From contig NC_056421.1 of the NCBI RefSeq assembly GCF_905147365.1, forward strand, positions 10,248,001 to 10,312,000: a stretch of 64,000 bases of DNA. Direction: 5' to 3'. The notes below the pieces were generated by a model that was not told the origin of the DNA, searched no databases, and was given only the letters and a program-made list of their open reading frames with translations. This stretch comes from Aricia agestis. Its lineage: Eukaryota; Arthropoda; Insecta; Lepidoptera; Lycaenidae. Positions 1 through 10,989 of the stretch are shown piece after piece (the stretch's first letter is position 1; every line of letters begins with the position of its first letter). Position numbers and translations under genes: made by a program.

Positions 1-606
1 GGTAGCCCTAAACCAAGATTGTTTTTTTTGGTAAGCATGAGAACAGGTTATGTAAAAAAAAATTGCTTTTTATTTTTCATGCAGCATGCATTAGAAAATA
101 AAAAGAAATTATGTTTTAACATAATTTTAAATATGACAGGAATTCTTAATTCTTATCCAGAGAATTAAAGAAACAGCCAGAAGAATTCTTCATACACATA
201 CCAACAAAAATATTCTACTATTTCTTGTATTCTACTTTTTCTTGGTAGAAATGGTAGAATATTTAGTGATTTAGGCAAACAGGCAAAAATTGTAAGCTTT
301 TTCTATGAACTTTTAATATTTAAACATGCATATGTTTTTAACAGAATATAAATGAAAGTAGTTCTACAAACCTCAGTGTACCTAGTACTGATATTAACCT
401 ATTCTCATACCCACCAAACACAAAACAAGTATTAAAATGGACAAAGCTTTTTGGACTTTTACACAACCACAATGAATGAGATGGTTTATGCTTATCATGG
501 TATCCCCAAAATAAAGCAAAGTGTGTTCCTCTGTAACAATAAAAGATTCATTGATGATGATTGACAATTATTGAACTTGAAAAAAAGATAAATAATTATG
601 TCTAAC
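1..606. other. AT-rich left edge, no gene supported
   Basis: No open frame with a recognisable domain was seen. The stretch lies downstream (minus strand) of the second ZAD exon, so it should be intron or 3' sequence of that gene. I could not find C2H2 fingers or a convincing next exon in it. Confidence 0.5.
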
Positions 607-612
607 ACTCAC

Positions 613-1362
613 CACCAATATCTGCCATTCCATACAAATTCACCTTCTAACATAGAGCTAGCTACTTTATTTGTTGCCATATTTCCTTTCCTTTTTGCCC
701 CTATGTTGCCTTTTGTTGATTTAGATGCGCTAGGCTTCTTTCTCATGTTTATTAATTGCAATGTTTCCCTTTCAATATCATTGTCACTAAAATCTGAGCC
801 ATAGTCATTGTCAGCCTCATATTTCACATTCTCAAAGTTAATTTCTAACTCCTCCGTCTGTTCATCTCCGCTAAAGTATTCAGTTTCTTGTTTTATCTTT
901 TTTATATTCAAACCACTTTGCAAGTGCAAGCCAGTTTGTAATATTGTGTTTGTGCTTTTGTATTTGTTGATAAAATTGCATATTGTATCCAAAATGTTGT
1001 TGCAGTCATCACAAATATTCCTTGGATATCCTTCAACATCTTCAAACTGAAAAAAAGTTTAGTCAAACTACTGGTACATACAATAGTATAGCTAAAGAAG
1101 TTGGTTGCTCTAATTCCTCGCGATCAACATTAAATAGATAACAGTTAAGGAAACATTTATCAATAAATAAGTGAGTTTTACAGAAATCATGAAAAGATTT
1201 GAAAATGTTGCCTTTAATTTGTTTTGAAAATTGTATACTTGCCTTTTCATTTAAGCACATAGAAAGTTTCTTGAGGATGCTACCTTCACCTTTTTCAAAA
1301 ATGGGATATTTTGCTCCATCTTGTAAGCATATTCGACATAAAGTAGATGGCTTTTCTTCCAT
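613..1362 (-). CDS. ZAD-domain (zinc-finger-associated) protein, first two coding exons, 3' incomplete
   Basis: Exon 1 is 1362-1243 and starts with ATG; it encodes 40 residues including the first zinc pair C9-R-I-C12. Exon 2 is 1046-613, entered at a CAG acceptor behind a pyrimidine tract, and begins FEDVEGYPRNICDDC, giving the second pair C52-x2-C55. C-x2-C with about 39 residues then C-x2-C is the ZAD dimerisation fold of insect zinc-finger transcription regulators. The intron (1242-1047, 196 nt) has a GC donor in a strong AAG|GCAAGT context and keeps phase 0. Exon 2 then runs through an acidic linker (DNDYGSDFSDND) and a lysine-rich stretch to a GTGAGT donor after base 613. No C2H2 fingers are visible in the window, so the DNA-binding part must lie further 3' (off the left edge) or be missing. 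The ZAD call is firm; the full protein is unknown. Confidence 0.72.
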
Positions 1363-3390
1363 TGTAAATAATAAAGTAATCTTATTACGTATTTAACTGT
1401 ATGAAAAAGTTGTAATAATGTTTGATATTCGTGCACAGTAATTATAAGATATGTCCTAGATATACGAACATAACTAATTTATTTGTATGTTTTAGATCTA
1501 ATATCACAAGTAAGCAACAAGCAACAATAATTATTAAGTTGTCTAATTTAACATAACCTTGCTACTTTCAGAAGTTGACACACATTTGTAAATAAAGTAA
1601 ATAGGATCCACATGTGAATCAAGTAGATAAAATTAGAGAAAAATTGTAAAATTTTTCCTGTTTTAGTTTTACAGATGTGACAATTGACATTTTTATAATT
1701 TCTATTTCTATAATTTTTGACTTGAGTCTTGACAAAAATTTTTGACAGCTTTTCGACCAATGAATAAGAAAACAGATGGAGGCGACTTAACTACAAAAAA
1801 GTGTGGCCGGCGCCATATTGCCAAGAACTAAACATGGCGGTCTATAGTGATGGGACACTCGGTTGATATTTGTCGAGGACATCGATAAACTAACATGTTA
1901 TAAATGAGCGTCCTGTTATATTATATATTATATTGATATCAAAAATGTTTTTTTTATATTATATAAAAAAATATATCATTTTTGCCTATTTGTCTCTATG
2001 TATTATAGTACATAGAGACAAGGGATGGTTTAAGTGAAGAAAATCCCCCTTATCACTACTTCCCTCAGGAGACCCCCCCCCCCGTTAAGGAGACTTTTGT
2101 CAACTGTTTTCAGTATAATTCTCGAGGCATACTAAGGTTAGCTAAAGTTTATATTTTTATAATATGGATTTAAGTATTCAATACTCGTATGTACTCGCAG
2201 TCATTAATTGTGGATCAACCCATATTTTTTAAGTTATGGATGCCATTTTAAATGATCTAAAGAACATGACTGCATTCATATCGCAATACGTAATTTTTTG
2301 TAGCATGATACACAAATGCAGTCATTAAACAGAGTCCAATAATTATAAAGCAAATTAAAAAATTGCTAATTTCATATTTTTTCATTTAAATCTTGACATG
2401 TCCAAATTTTATAATGTGCAAAAAATGGAATAAATACTTCTTGAATATTGATACTAATAAACAAATTATTTTTAGCTTAAAGATATGCTCCTAGAGAAGA
2501 GGTCAATGTGATGATGATGACAATTGGGAACCTACATGGAAGTTAATATTATATTTACTTCAAAAGCTGCGACTAAGAACATATTCAATTAAACCTTATG
2601 TTTGAATATTTTTCATTTTCATTTAATTTCTAATTTTTATTATGTGTGTAGTTGTGTACTGTGTAACATTATACAATGTGTCCTAACACCGGTGTCCGAT
2701 CCTTACATGTTATGATGTATGGCATATTGTATTGACTGAAAGATCGGACATTGGTGTTGGGACAGTGGATATATTATATTTTTATGTGTCCCGTCACGAG
2801 TATCCAATGCTTTAACGTCTTTATTTCTTCGATAATACATATTAATTGTTATTCTACAAAATTGCTGTTTAATAGTAATTAAGTATAATAAAGTATTTTT
2901 GTTCTTCTGTTGTTTTCTTATAAAAACTGTTGATTTTATTGATATTACACTCCGGACAAGCCTTCGTGGCTTATGGAGTATACATATTATGTATATTTTT
3001 AACAATTTGTGTAATTATATAATTAAATATTTTATATATATAAAAGTATTTTCATTTTTCATATACTTTTGAACATGCGGGTCGAATTGATAGCCTTCTT
3101 TTTTTGATGTCCTAAAAATCTATAACGTGATAAAAATCTATAACATAAAATTATGATCAACTATTGGTCGATGGCTGTAGTCTAATTTTTTATTTTTATC
3201 GATATACGCCCATCCCTACACGCACACTATGACAATTGCACACAAGCATAAAATGGCCACGCGCTGGCGAGCTAAGAATCCATCTACTTATATCCTTAAT
3301 CTATGATACATTACCTATATTATGAATAAAGGAAACATTTAAATTTTTAATTTGCGCCTTGCCGTCCGCCGGCTTATGCAGGATAGTGAA
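1363..3390. other. Intergenic AT-rich DNA with small inverted repeats
   Basis: This lies between the 5' end of the ZAD gene and the foldback cluster before the V-ATPase gene. The GC-rich patch near 1800-1860 (two ATGGCGG/CGCCAT-type motifs) may belong to the ZAD promoter, but no TATA box is convincing. A 12-bp perfect hairpin (TGTCTCTATGTA, 6-nt loop) sits at 1991-2020. A 23-bp imperfect inverted repeat beginning TGTCCTAACACC is at 2679-2764. Otherwise nothing was recognised. Confidence 0.5.
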
Positions 3391-3540
3391 TGGTGTCGCA
3401 GGCCTGCATGGCGGCCGGCCTATGACAATTGACAGTCGACAGCCGAGTGCCGATACCATTCAGGATTGTGAATGGTATCGGCACTCGGCTGTCGACTGTC
3501 AATTGTCATAGGCCGGCCGCCATGCAGGCCTGCGACACCA
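3391..3540. repeat. Perfect 70-bp inverted repeat (foldback), GC-rich
   Basis: The left arm 3391-3460 and right arm 3471-3540 are exact reverse complements over 70 bases, separated by a 10-nt spacer (CAGGATTGTG). Related GC-rich fragments containing GCCGGCTTATG and GTGAATGG occur just before it (3360-3390), after it (3541-3660) and at 4470-4580. This suggests several nested or rearranged copies of one foldback family. Confidence 0.9.
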
Positions 3541-4757
3541 TAAAAGGGCCCATTCACGGCAGTCCGCCGTGCAGTCAGCCGGCTTATGTAGGATAGTGAA
3601 TGGTGTCGCAAGTCGCAACTCGCAGGCCGGCCGCCATGCATGATGCAGCAGGGCAATCGCGATACATTTTTTCAACTGAAGCGCAAATGAAACTCGGACA
3701 TTGATAGACTTATGGTACGATTCGGTATCGCGCTTACGTTTTGACAGCTAGTTGAGACGTTACTGAACTTCAGCCCAAGCGCAAACGCTGTCAAAACAAA
3801 AAGTTGATACAGTGCTACTTCTACTCGCACGTTTATGAAACGTTTCTTATTTGGGTGTGTTAAATTGACAAAAATTAATGGAAAAATATAACGCTATTTT
3901 ACTTCAAAGCTGTAAAATAACACTACGGACTATTTAAGTTCGTTCAAAAGTAAATTGAATTTTGACATTACTTCTTTACGTAAATGTTTTCCGCGCAACA
4001 AAAAACTTTTGTCACAAGTCACATACGTAAGTCACTATTAACACTTAAGTATGGCGTTTGTTAAATATAGTAAAACAATATTATGAATTCACCTACGTAA
4101 ATTAAAAACTCCAAATAACATTCATATTTCATAACTAGGTACCAAAACAATTATAGAGTCCATCTACCCTCCATAATCCATATGTAAATAAACAATTATT
4201 TGTCAATTGACCAATTAACGCATCGGAAAAAATTTGTTCATATTTAAGCCAATCAAAATTAAATCAGAAGGGCGCTGATTGGTCCGCTGCAATGTCTGTC
4301 TAAAGGTCAAACGTTGTGCTTCGTTCGAGTTCCATCTAAGGTTGAGTTACGGTTGGAACGTTAGCACGATACTGAAATTTGTTCAGACGCAGCGGAACCA
4401 AACCGTAACTGAACCACAACCAAAGCAAATGTGAACCTGAATTGAAACGTTTAAAAATAACGCGATTGTCCTGCAGGCCTAATAAGGCATAAGCCGGCGG
4501 ACTGCACGCGATGGACTGCAATGCAGGATAATGAATGGGCCACTTAAGCCAGCGTGCGGCACGGCGGATATTGAAAGGGCCACTTTATGCGAAATAAAAT
4601 TTGAGAATTTTTTGACAAAAACTTGCTGTCGGAGTTGGTAGATCACAAGACCAACCATAGACAAGTTCTATTATCCACTTGTCTTCTGTCATCAGGTGAT
4701 CGAATAGGGAGTAAAAATCCTGAAAAAGGATTGTGCGTGTAAAATCAATAAGTAAAC
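3541..4757. other. 5' flank of the V-ATPase D gene
   Basis: Apart from fragments of the GC-rich foldback family (3541-3660, 4470-4580), this is unannotated upstream DNA. The segment 4590-4757 is likely to contain the core promoter and 5' UTR, but no TATA box or initiator was clear enough to call. No competing gene was seen. Confidence 0.45.
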
Positions 4758-7700
4758 ATGTCTGGAAAGGAAAAACTAGCTATTTTCCCGTCTCGGGGGT
4801 AAGTTTTCAGTGAATATATGTCTTTGCCTGTCACATATCTTGTCGGTTCAATATATTGACTCAGTATGAAACTAATTCAATTTCAGTGCTCAAATGTTGA
4901 TGAAGAGTCGATTGGCTGGAGCACAAAAAGGCCATGGACTTTTAAAGAAAAAAGCTGATGCTTTACAAGTTAGGTTCCGTATGATCCTGAGCAAAATTAT
5001 TGAGGTAAGTTTGTCTAAGAAAATGGCACCAATCAGCTGATGTAAAAAATTAAAAAGCAGTGTTCAGTAACTTCACAAATGGTTAAGTATTATATTTTAT
5101 TTTACATAAAGCCAATTACAGCTTTACTTACATATTAAGTTATTTCTACAAATAATTTTGATTATAATTGTTGTTCAAAGTTTATGGAAACAAAACCTTT
5201 GGTCATAGACAATGTTCATCAATATCTTATCAACACATTGTGATTTCAGACCAAAACTCTTATGGGTGAAGTGATGAAAGAAGCTGCTTTTTCCTTGGCT
5301 GAAGCTAAATTCACTACTGGTGATTTCAATCAAGTTGTGCTGCAGAACGTAACAAAGGCTCAGATTAAAATCCGTTCCAAGAAAGACAATGTTGCTGGTA
5401 AGAATAACTTTAAATAACTCTTCAGTTTATATTATGACTGTATTTACTGTCATTAACTTTATTCTAGATATGTTTCTGACTTTACTTTGAATAAAAAAAT
5501 TTAAATATTAATTAAAATATTGTTAGAAAATTGGAAAAAAACCAAATTATGCCATGACATTCATGATAAAATTTTGTTTGTTACTATTTAATTTGATGTA
5601 TAATCTAGATATAGAAAGTTTTGTATGTTAAAAAACATGAAATGTATACTTTTCCTGATTTTCTATGTCATGCTATCCTACAGATATAAAATTTTAATAC
5701 CTAACTACATTTTAGTAAATTCACAGCTAATATTGTTTAAATGTAATTACTTGTTTAGATATGATTAAAATGTTTAAAGATATTCTGTTACTAATTTTCA
5801 GGTGTAACACTCCCAATCTTCGAGTCATACCAGGACGGTTCAGACACATACGAGCTAGCGGGTCTGGCTCGTGGTGGTCAACAGCTGTCCAAGCTGAAGA
5901 AGAACTTCCAGAGCGCTGTAAAGCTGCTCGTAGAGCTTGCTTCGCTGCAGACGTCATTCGTGACCCTGGATGAAGTCATCAAGATCACCAACAGACGTGT
6001 CAACGCTATTGAGCATGGTCAGTTATAAGTTTCAAGTTATTTTATTGTATAACAGTAACAGGAGCTATTTATTACTTTATTTTAACACTAGCGACCCGCC
6101 CAGGCTTTGCATGGGTATAAAATAATATATAGCCACTGAAAAAATGATTAAAATCGATTCCCCAGTTTTAATTTATATTCATTACTAGCTGTCCCAGTGA
6201 ACTTCGTGTCACTTTAAAACCTTCCCTGGCCTTCTACGAATATTTTAAGACTAAAATTAGCCCAACCCGTTCAGCCGTTTTCCATTTTTATATATTTGAC
6301 TTTTAAGTATTATCACAAATCTTTTGTATGGGAGTATAGAAAAGTGTTGTTTTTAGACTTTTTCAGGAAATTTAATTTTTTTTTTTTTAGAATTTTTCTC
6401 TCTGTAAGAACCCTCCTCGTACTTCAAGGAATATTTTTAAAAAAGAATTAGCGAAATCGTTCCAACCGTTCTCGATTTTTGCGCTTAGCAACACATTCAG
6501 CAACTCATTTTTATATTATAGATTACTGGTTTGTGGTTTATACTATACCCGTGGCACAGATTGGTTGGTACCACCGCAAAAGCTATGTCTCGCAATTTTT
6601 TAATTTGTAATATCTTCCAAAATATTTAAATCATATGCTGTAAAAGGCCATATAGATCTACATTAAATCAACAATGTATTTTAGATATTTAATTGGATAA
6701 GGATTAATGCTGTATTTATTAAAATTGCTTCGAAAATTAGCCATTATTTGTCATAAAAAGTAAATGACAAAAAAATTTTATTGTGGGACATTACCATCGC
6801 GGAGTTTTCTGTAGACCTTTTCAATGTGTAATATACTTGGTACATTATTTTGATAAATGTCGTAGGGTCCAGCCTGCGTTTGCAATGTAAGCGGAAAAAA
6901 TATAATTATTTGCGACATCACATTAGAAACCCCAAAATTAACAGTGTTTCTTCACTATTTCATGAATGTTATTATACTTATAAACCTTCCTCTTGAATCA
7001 CTCTATCTATTTAAGAAAACCGCATCAAAATCCGTTGCGTAGTTTTAAAGATTAAAGGGAACAAAGGGACATGAGGGAAAAAATGCGACTTTGTTTTATA
7101 ATATGTAGTGATGATGATAAAACAATGTTTTGTACTTATGTCTTGGAGAAATTAGAAAAATGCTTAACAAGGATAAAACATTGAATATTATGTATCATTT
7201 TGTATGTAGTGTTGATCTTTTATTTGGGGTTTTGTAATTGAAAAGAGATAGATTGTTGTTAGAATGCCTTATTCATTATACTTGGGACTATTTTGTATGT
7301 TAGTATGAAACAGGCAAAAGATATCTGTTGAGAACTGCAGATTACCTCTGTCCAATATTGGCAACACTGTTTAAATCTTCCTAAGCTTATGTTAGGGTTT
7401 CACGCGCGTCGCGTCGCCCTAGGCCGTAATCTATACAATGCTTTGCCAAAAAAAAACATCATGTCTAAAAAGACGCTGCTTTATTAAAAAAATAGGTGTG
7501 GCAAAGCTAATAATCTACACAGTCTAATAGCACGCACACTAACACCGCGCCGAAGTCTGCCGAATTGAAACAACAATGTGTTATTAAAAGGCTTATAATT
7601 AACTGATCACCAGAAATAGTAACATTTCACAGACAAAAATTTAAAATAGTAAACGATCACCAAAATACAGACCACCATTTTAATGTAAAATGATAACCAA

Positions 7701-10667
7701 AGATTTAACATCTTAACGCCAAAAATAGTAAATGATCACCAAAATAAGTAAATGATCACCAACATTATACTAGCATTTTAAAGAAAAATGGTCACCAAAA
7801 TTAGTAAGTGATCACCAACATTACACTAGCATTTTAATGTAAAATGATCACCAAAGATTTATTATCTCGCTATCCTGTTTATGCAAAATGACTCCAAATA
7901 AATCATTGTTATTTAAACCAAAAGTAGTAAACGATCAGCAACATTATATGTTAGCATTTTAATGTAAAATTTTAACCAAATATATTTTTATTTAGCAAAT
8001 ATCCTATTAAAGAGAAGAAGACAGATAGACGGACAGACGGATAGACAGACATCGAAGTCTTAGTAAAAGAGTCCCGTTTGTACCCTTTGGGTACGGAACC
8101 CTAAACACGGGACTCTATTACTGAGACTTCGATGTCTGTCCGTCTGTCCGTCCGTCTGTCTTTCTCTAGGGCCTAGGCTGTATCTCAAGAACCGCTCCAG
8201 CTAGACTTCTAAAAATTTCACAGATTGTGTAATGTGTATATCTGTTGCCGCTATAACAACCAGTACTAAAACAAAATAAAATAATGATTTAAGAGGGGCT
8301 CCCATACAATAAACGTTATTTTATTGGCCTTTTTTGCTCGATATCAATAATGGCAATAATGATGGTAGGCACGTGATATTTTCGCAAAGGCCTTTATTAT
8401 ATTATGTTAACTTCAATAATTAGGTAATAATAATAAAAAATAATTTAAAAGGGGCTCCCATACAAAAATACAATTTTAGGTCTAATTTTGTTCTATAACG
8501 GTACGGTCCTTAATATAACCCTCCATGTCCGACTCACACTTAGCCGACTATTTTGTTAATAATATTATGCTTACATGTTTTATCAATCGTAGTGATTTAT
8601 TTGGACAGAAATATCGCATTGATTTGCTCACAAGGATTTAGTGATCATTTACTATATTTGGTGATCATTTACTATATTTAGTGATCATTTACTATATTTG
8701 GTGATCATTTACTATATTTGGTGGTCATTTACTATATTAGGTGATCATTTACTTTATTTGGTGATCATTTACTATATTTGGTGTTCGATTACAATTTGAA
8801 GTGTTGTCATGACTAAAATAGCTGGTAGTATTGCAATTTTAGACTTTATTTTTTTGGTGTTAATTATCTTTTTTTGGTAAACAAGTTTAGGGTATCAGTG
8901 CATTTTTTGGTGGTCATTATACATATTTGTTCCCTTATTAAAATCCGTAAATGTTTCAACCTGAGGTTTCAACCTTATAATATCATGAGTGATACTCGAA
9001 ATCATTAAACAATGTGTTAGGTTTATTTTCGCTACGGAATTTGGTCGGCGCACTCAAAGCCCGAGATGAGAGAGAGCTATGCAATAACTTAAAAGTAGAA
9101 GAAGCCTTATGCAATTTGGTGATCAGTGATCATGGTGTTTCAGTGATCATCCCCCGCCTGGAGCGGACGCTGGCCTACATTATCTCGGAGCTTGATGAGC
9201 TGGAGAGAGAGGAGTTCTACCGGCTCAAGAAGATCCAGGACAAGAAGAAGATTATCAAGGATAAGGCTGAGGCGGTATGTGCATTGTTCAACTATCACAC
9301 TAATGGCGGCTGTACACACTCGACGAGAGCCTCTCTCCGAGACCCTCGGCCGTACATGCTTGCTCTGGTTATTCCTCGCGAGAGCTCGAAAGAGACGAGG
9401 ACGAGAGCGCCTTGTACACACTCGCCTCAGCCTGTCTCATACACGATTTAAAGAGAGTGTAAACTCGAGCTCGAGGTTCGTCTCGCAGGGCTCGCGTCGG
9501 GAGCGGTTTTTGGGCACGAGTCAAAGGAGCTCGCGGTGGACGCCAAGGACGCGAGCTTTTTGTTTACACTTCATTCGGTTACAAACGCTAGTCCGTGCCG
9601 GTTGTGTTTTTGACTGCCCGTTTTTGTGGAATTGCTTCGACTCTGTACCGCTATAGAGCGAAAGTAGGCAAAAAGTTGTGTTTTTTGTATGGTAGCCCCC
9701 TTAAATATTTATTTTATTTTTAGTATTTTGTTGTTAAAGCGGCAATAGATATACACAATGTGTGAAAATTTCAGAAGTCTAGCTATAGCGGTTTTTGAGA
9801 TAAAGCCTGGAGACAGACAGACAACGAAGTCTTAGTAATAGGGTCCCGTTTTTACCCTTTGTGTACGGAACCCTAAAAATGGATTGGTCTCGAGAAAACA
9901 TAATAAAGTCCAAAGAACTTTTGCAACAAGAGCCTATAATTTGGAACCCTAAACTAGTTCAAGTATAGCTGTAAAAACTCAGTAAACATAGAGTTGATGC
10001 CACCAATACTTCGACGTCCTCCGTCGCTGATAATTCGAAAAGAAGAACACGCCACGAGAATGTAAAGTGTAAACACAAGCTCGCGAACTCGACGAACTCA
10101 CGAGCTTCGACGCGAGCCGCGAGACGCTCCGCGAGCGTTCTTTGTTTGAACGTGCTAATCTCAGGAACTACTGGTCCGATTTGAAAAATTCTATCAGTGT
10201 TAGATGGCCCATTTATTTGGGAAGGCTATATATTATTAAGCTAAGATAAATTGGAGCGAAGAAACAGAGGAAAATGAGGAAAAAATTATATGAAATTAGT
10301 TCTTAAGATAATGTATTATCTTGAGAACTACTGCCAGAGCAACTTTTATGTTTTTTGGCACACACGAAGAATAGACCACGTGAAGGGATATAGGCTATTT
10401 TTTTGCGGAAAATGTACGGTTTCCGCGTAATTTCAAAATTACGCGGGCGAAGCCGCGCGGAACATCTAGTTCCATTATATTATTATTTTTTAGTGCATCA
10501 ATTTTACTACTACTAATAAGCACAAGAATGACTATTGTATCAGCAAGTGGGTTAATTTTTTTTTTAAATTTCAGCTGAAAGCAAAACTCAAGGCGGAGGG
10601 TCTTCTGGCAGAGGCGGCAGACTCGGCAAACTTGTTGGACGAAGGAGACGAAGATTTGCTATTCTAA
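4758..10667 (+). CDS. Vha36-1: V-type H+-ATPase subunit D
   Basis: Six coding exons join cleanly: 4758-4798, 4887-5004, 5250-5397, 5802-6017, 9144-9274 and 10575-10667 (stop TAA at 10665). Together they make 747 nt, or 248 residues, the usual length of eukaryotic subunit D. All introns are GT-AG; donors include GTAAGT, GTAAGA, GTCAGT and GTATGT. The protein starts MSGKEKLAIFPSR, contains the helical RVNAIEH and IIPRLERTLAYIISELDE segments, and ends DEGDEDLLF, all characteristic of this subunit. Subunit D is the central rotor stalk of the cytosolic V1 sector, which couples ATP hydrolysis to proton pumping across endosomal, lysosomal and, in insects, apical plasma membranes. The start is the only ATG upstream of the family N-terminus and has an A at -3. 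Introns 4 (3.1 kb) and 5 (1.3 kb) carry Helitron and other repeat insertions, but no exon is disturbed. Confidence 0.97.
6088..6180 (-). mobile_element. Helitron 3'-end fragment in V-ATPase D intron 4
   Basis: On the minus strand the segment ends in a short GC hairpin followed by CTAG and then T, the Helitron 3' terminus signature. Only the end portion is present before the next element begins at 6185. Confidence 0.5.
6185..6522 (-). mobile_element. Short non-autonomous Helitron in V-ATPase D intron 4
   Basis: On the minus strand it begins TCTATAATATAAAAATGAG after an A and ends with CTAG before a T. That matches Helitron insertion between A and T without target duplication. It has no coding content. 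Confidence 0.6.
6540..7111 (-). mobile_element. Helitron-like fragment with 5' end
   Basis: On the minus strand the 5' end reads TCACTACATATTATAAAAC, close to other lepidopteran Helitron starts. No matching CTAG end was found, so it appears truncated. The left boundary is approximate. Confidence 0.4.
7585..7990. repeat. Degenerate tandem array of TGATCACCAAA units
   Basis: About a dozen irregular copies of AAATGATCACCAAAATTAG-like units lie in V-ATPase D intron 4. They are the reverse complement of the regular array at 8641-8800, so the two arrays form arms around the tail-to-tail repeats at 8005-8550. Confidence 0.75.
8005..8550. repeat. Two tail-to-tail copies of a conserved lepidopteran interspersed repeat
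   Basis: A tail fragment on the plus strand ends GGGTACGGAACCCTAA at about 8103. A longer minus-strand copy follows directly, from ACACGGGACTC to TCCGACTCACACTTAGCCG. Both carry the GACAGACGGACAGACA tract and the CGAAGTCTTAGTAA motif. The same family occurs at 9660-9878, 21485-21935 and 61060-61740. I recognise it as common across moths but do not assign it to a class. Confidence 0.7.
8641..8800. repeat. 20-bp tandem repeat, eight units
   Basis: The unit is GTGATCATTTACTATATTTG. Seven near-exact copies and one divergent eighth copy fill 160 bp. Each unit contains the palindrome TGATCA. It lies inside intron 4 of the V-ATPase D gene. Confidence 0.93.
9290..9560. repeat. CTCG-rich self-complementary island A (intron 5)
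   Basis: Many CTCG, CGAG and CGCGAG motifs are flanked by TACACTCG / GAGTGTAAA motifs, in a GC-rich patch just behind the exon 5 donor. It resembles the islands at 10050-10146 and 37440-37690, including the shared words GGGAGCGGTTT and GAGCTCG. Confidence 0.7.
9660..9878 (+). repeat. Conserved lepidopteran interspersed repeat, tail portion (intron 5)
   Basis: It runs from GTATGGTAGCCCCCTTAAAT through CCTGGAGACAGACAGAC and CGAAGTCTTAGTAA to GTACGGAACCCTAAAAAT. Order and wording match the copies at 21485-21935 (reverse) and 61430-61740. Confidence 0.75.
10050..10146. repeat. CTCG-rich island B (intron 5)
   Basis: A short run of CGAGCTTCGACGCGAG-type motifs with GTGTAAACAC at its left border. 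It is related to the islands at 9290-9560 and 37440-37690. Confidence 0.6.
10150..10469 (+). mobile_element. Helitron remnant with 3' end (intron 5)
   Basis: The 3' end has the hairpin CGCGGGCGAAGCCGCGCG followed closely by CTAG|T at 10466-10470. A typical internal segment (GAAGGGATATAGGCTATTTTT, GTACGGTTTCC) precedes it. The 5' boundary is not clear. Confidence 0.6.
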
Positions 10668-10964
10668 ACTTCATGTACAGCTTAGATTTTTTAATTTGCT
10701 CGTAGTTATAGTCAAAGTTGGTCCACGCTTAGACATCGAATCCAGCCAAGAAATATTAAGTCGATGTGACGTTATGAAAAGAATTGAAGATAATTTATGT
10801 TACTGATATTCATTCTTACGTCGTAAGCTAAGTTGATTTTCTTTTCGGTACATTTGGGGCTATTGTAAGCGAATTCCACATCTAACTTTGACTATATAAT
10901 TGATATTACAGTGTTGTTAAATCTGTACATACATATAGTTGTTGAAAGTATATTTACCGTTTTC

Positions 10965-10970
10965 AATAAA
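10965..10970 (+). terminator. Polyadenylation signal of the V-ATPase D gene
   Basis: AATAAA lies about 300 nt after the stop codon, within AT-rich sequence, and is the first canonical signal there. It implies a 3' UTR of roughly 310-330 nt. Confidence 0.65.
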
Positions 10971-10989
10971 TGGTAAAATTTATTGGGTA

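Noticed and set aside
8641..8800. CRISPR-like array
   Set aside because: It is a direct tandem repeat with no spacers, in an insect intron.
7585..8800. A host enhancer or scaffold region
   Set aside because: The arrays fit repeat-element biology, and nothing in the sequence points to a regulatory function.
9014..9656. Overlapping ORFs of 145 and 154 codons around V-ATPase D exon 5
   Set aside because: They run through the exon in part and then into the CTCG-rich intron island. The splice sites and the conserved protein define 9144-9274 as the only real coding part.
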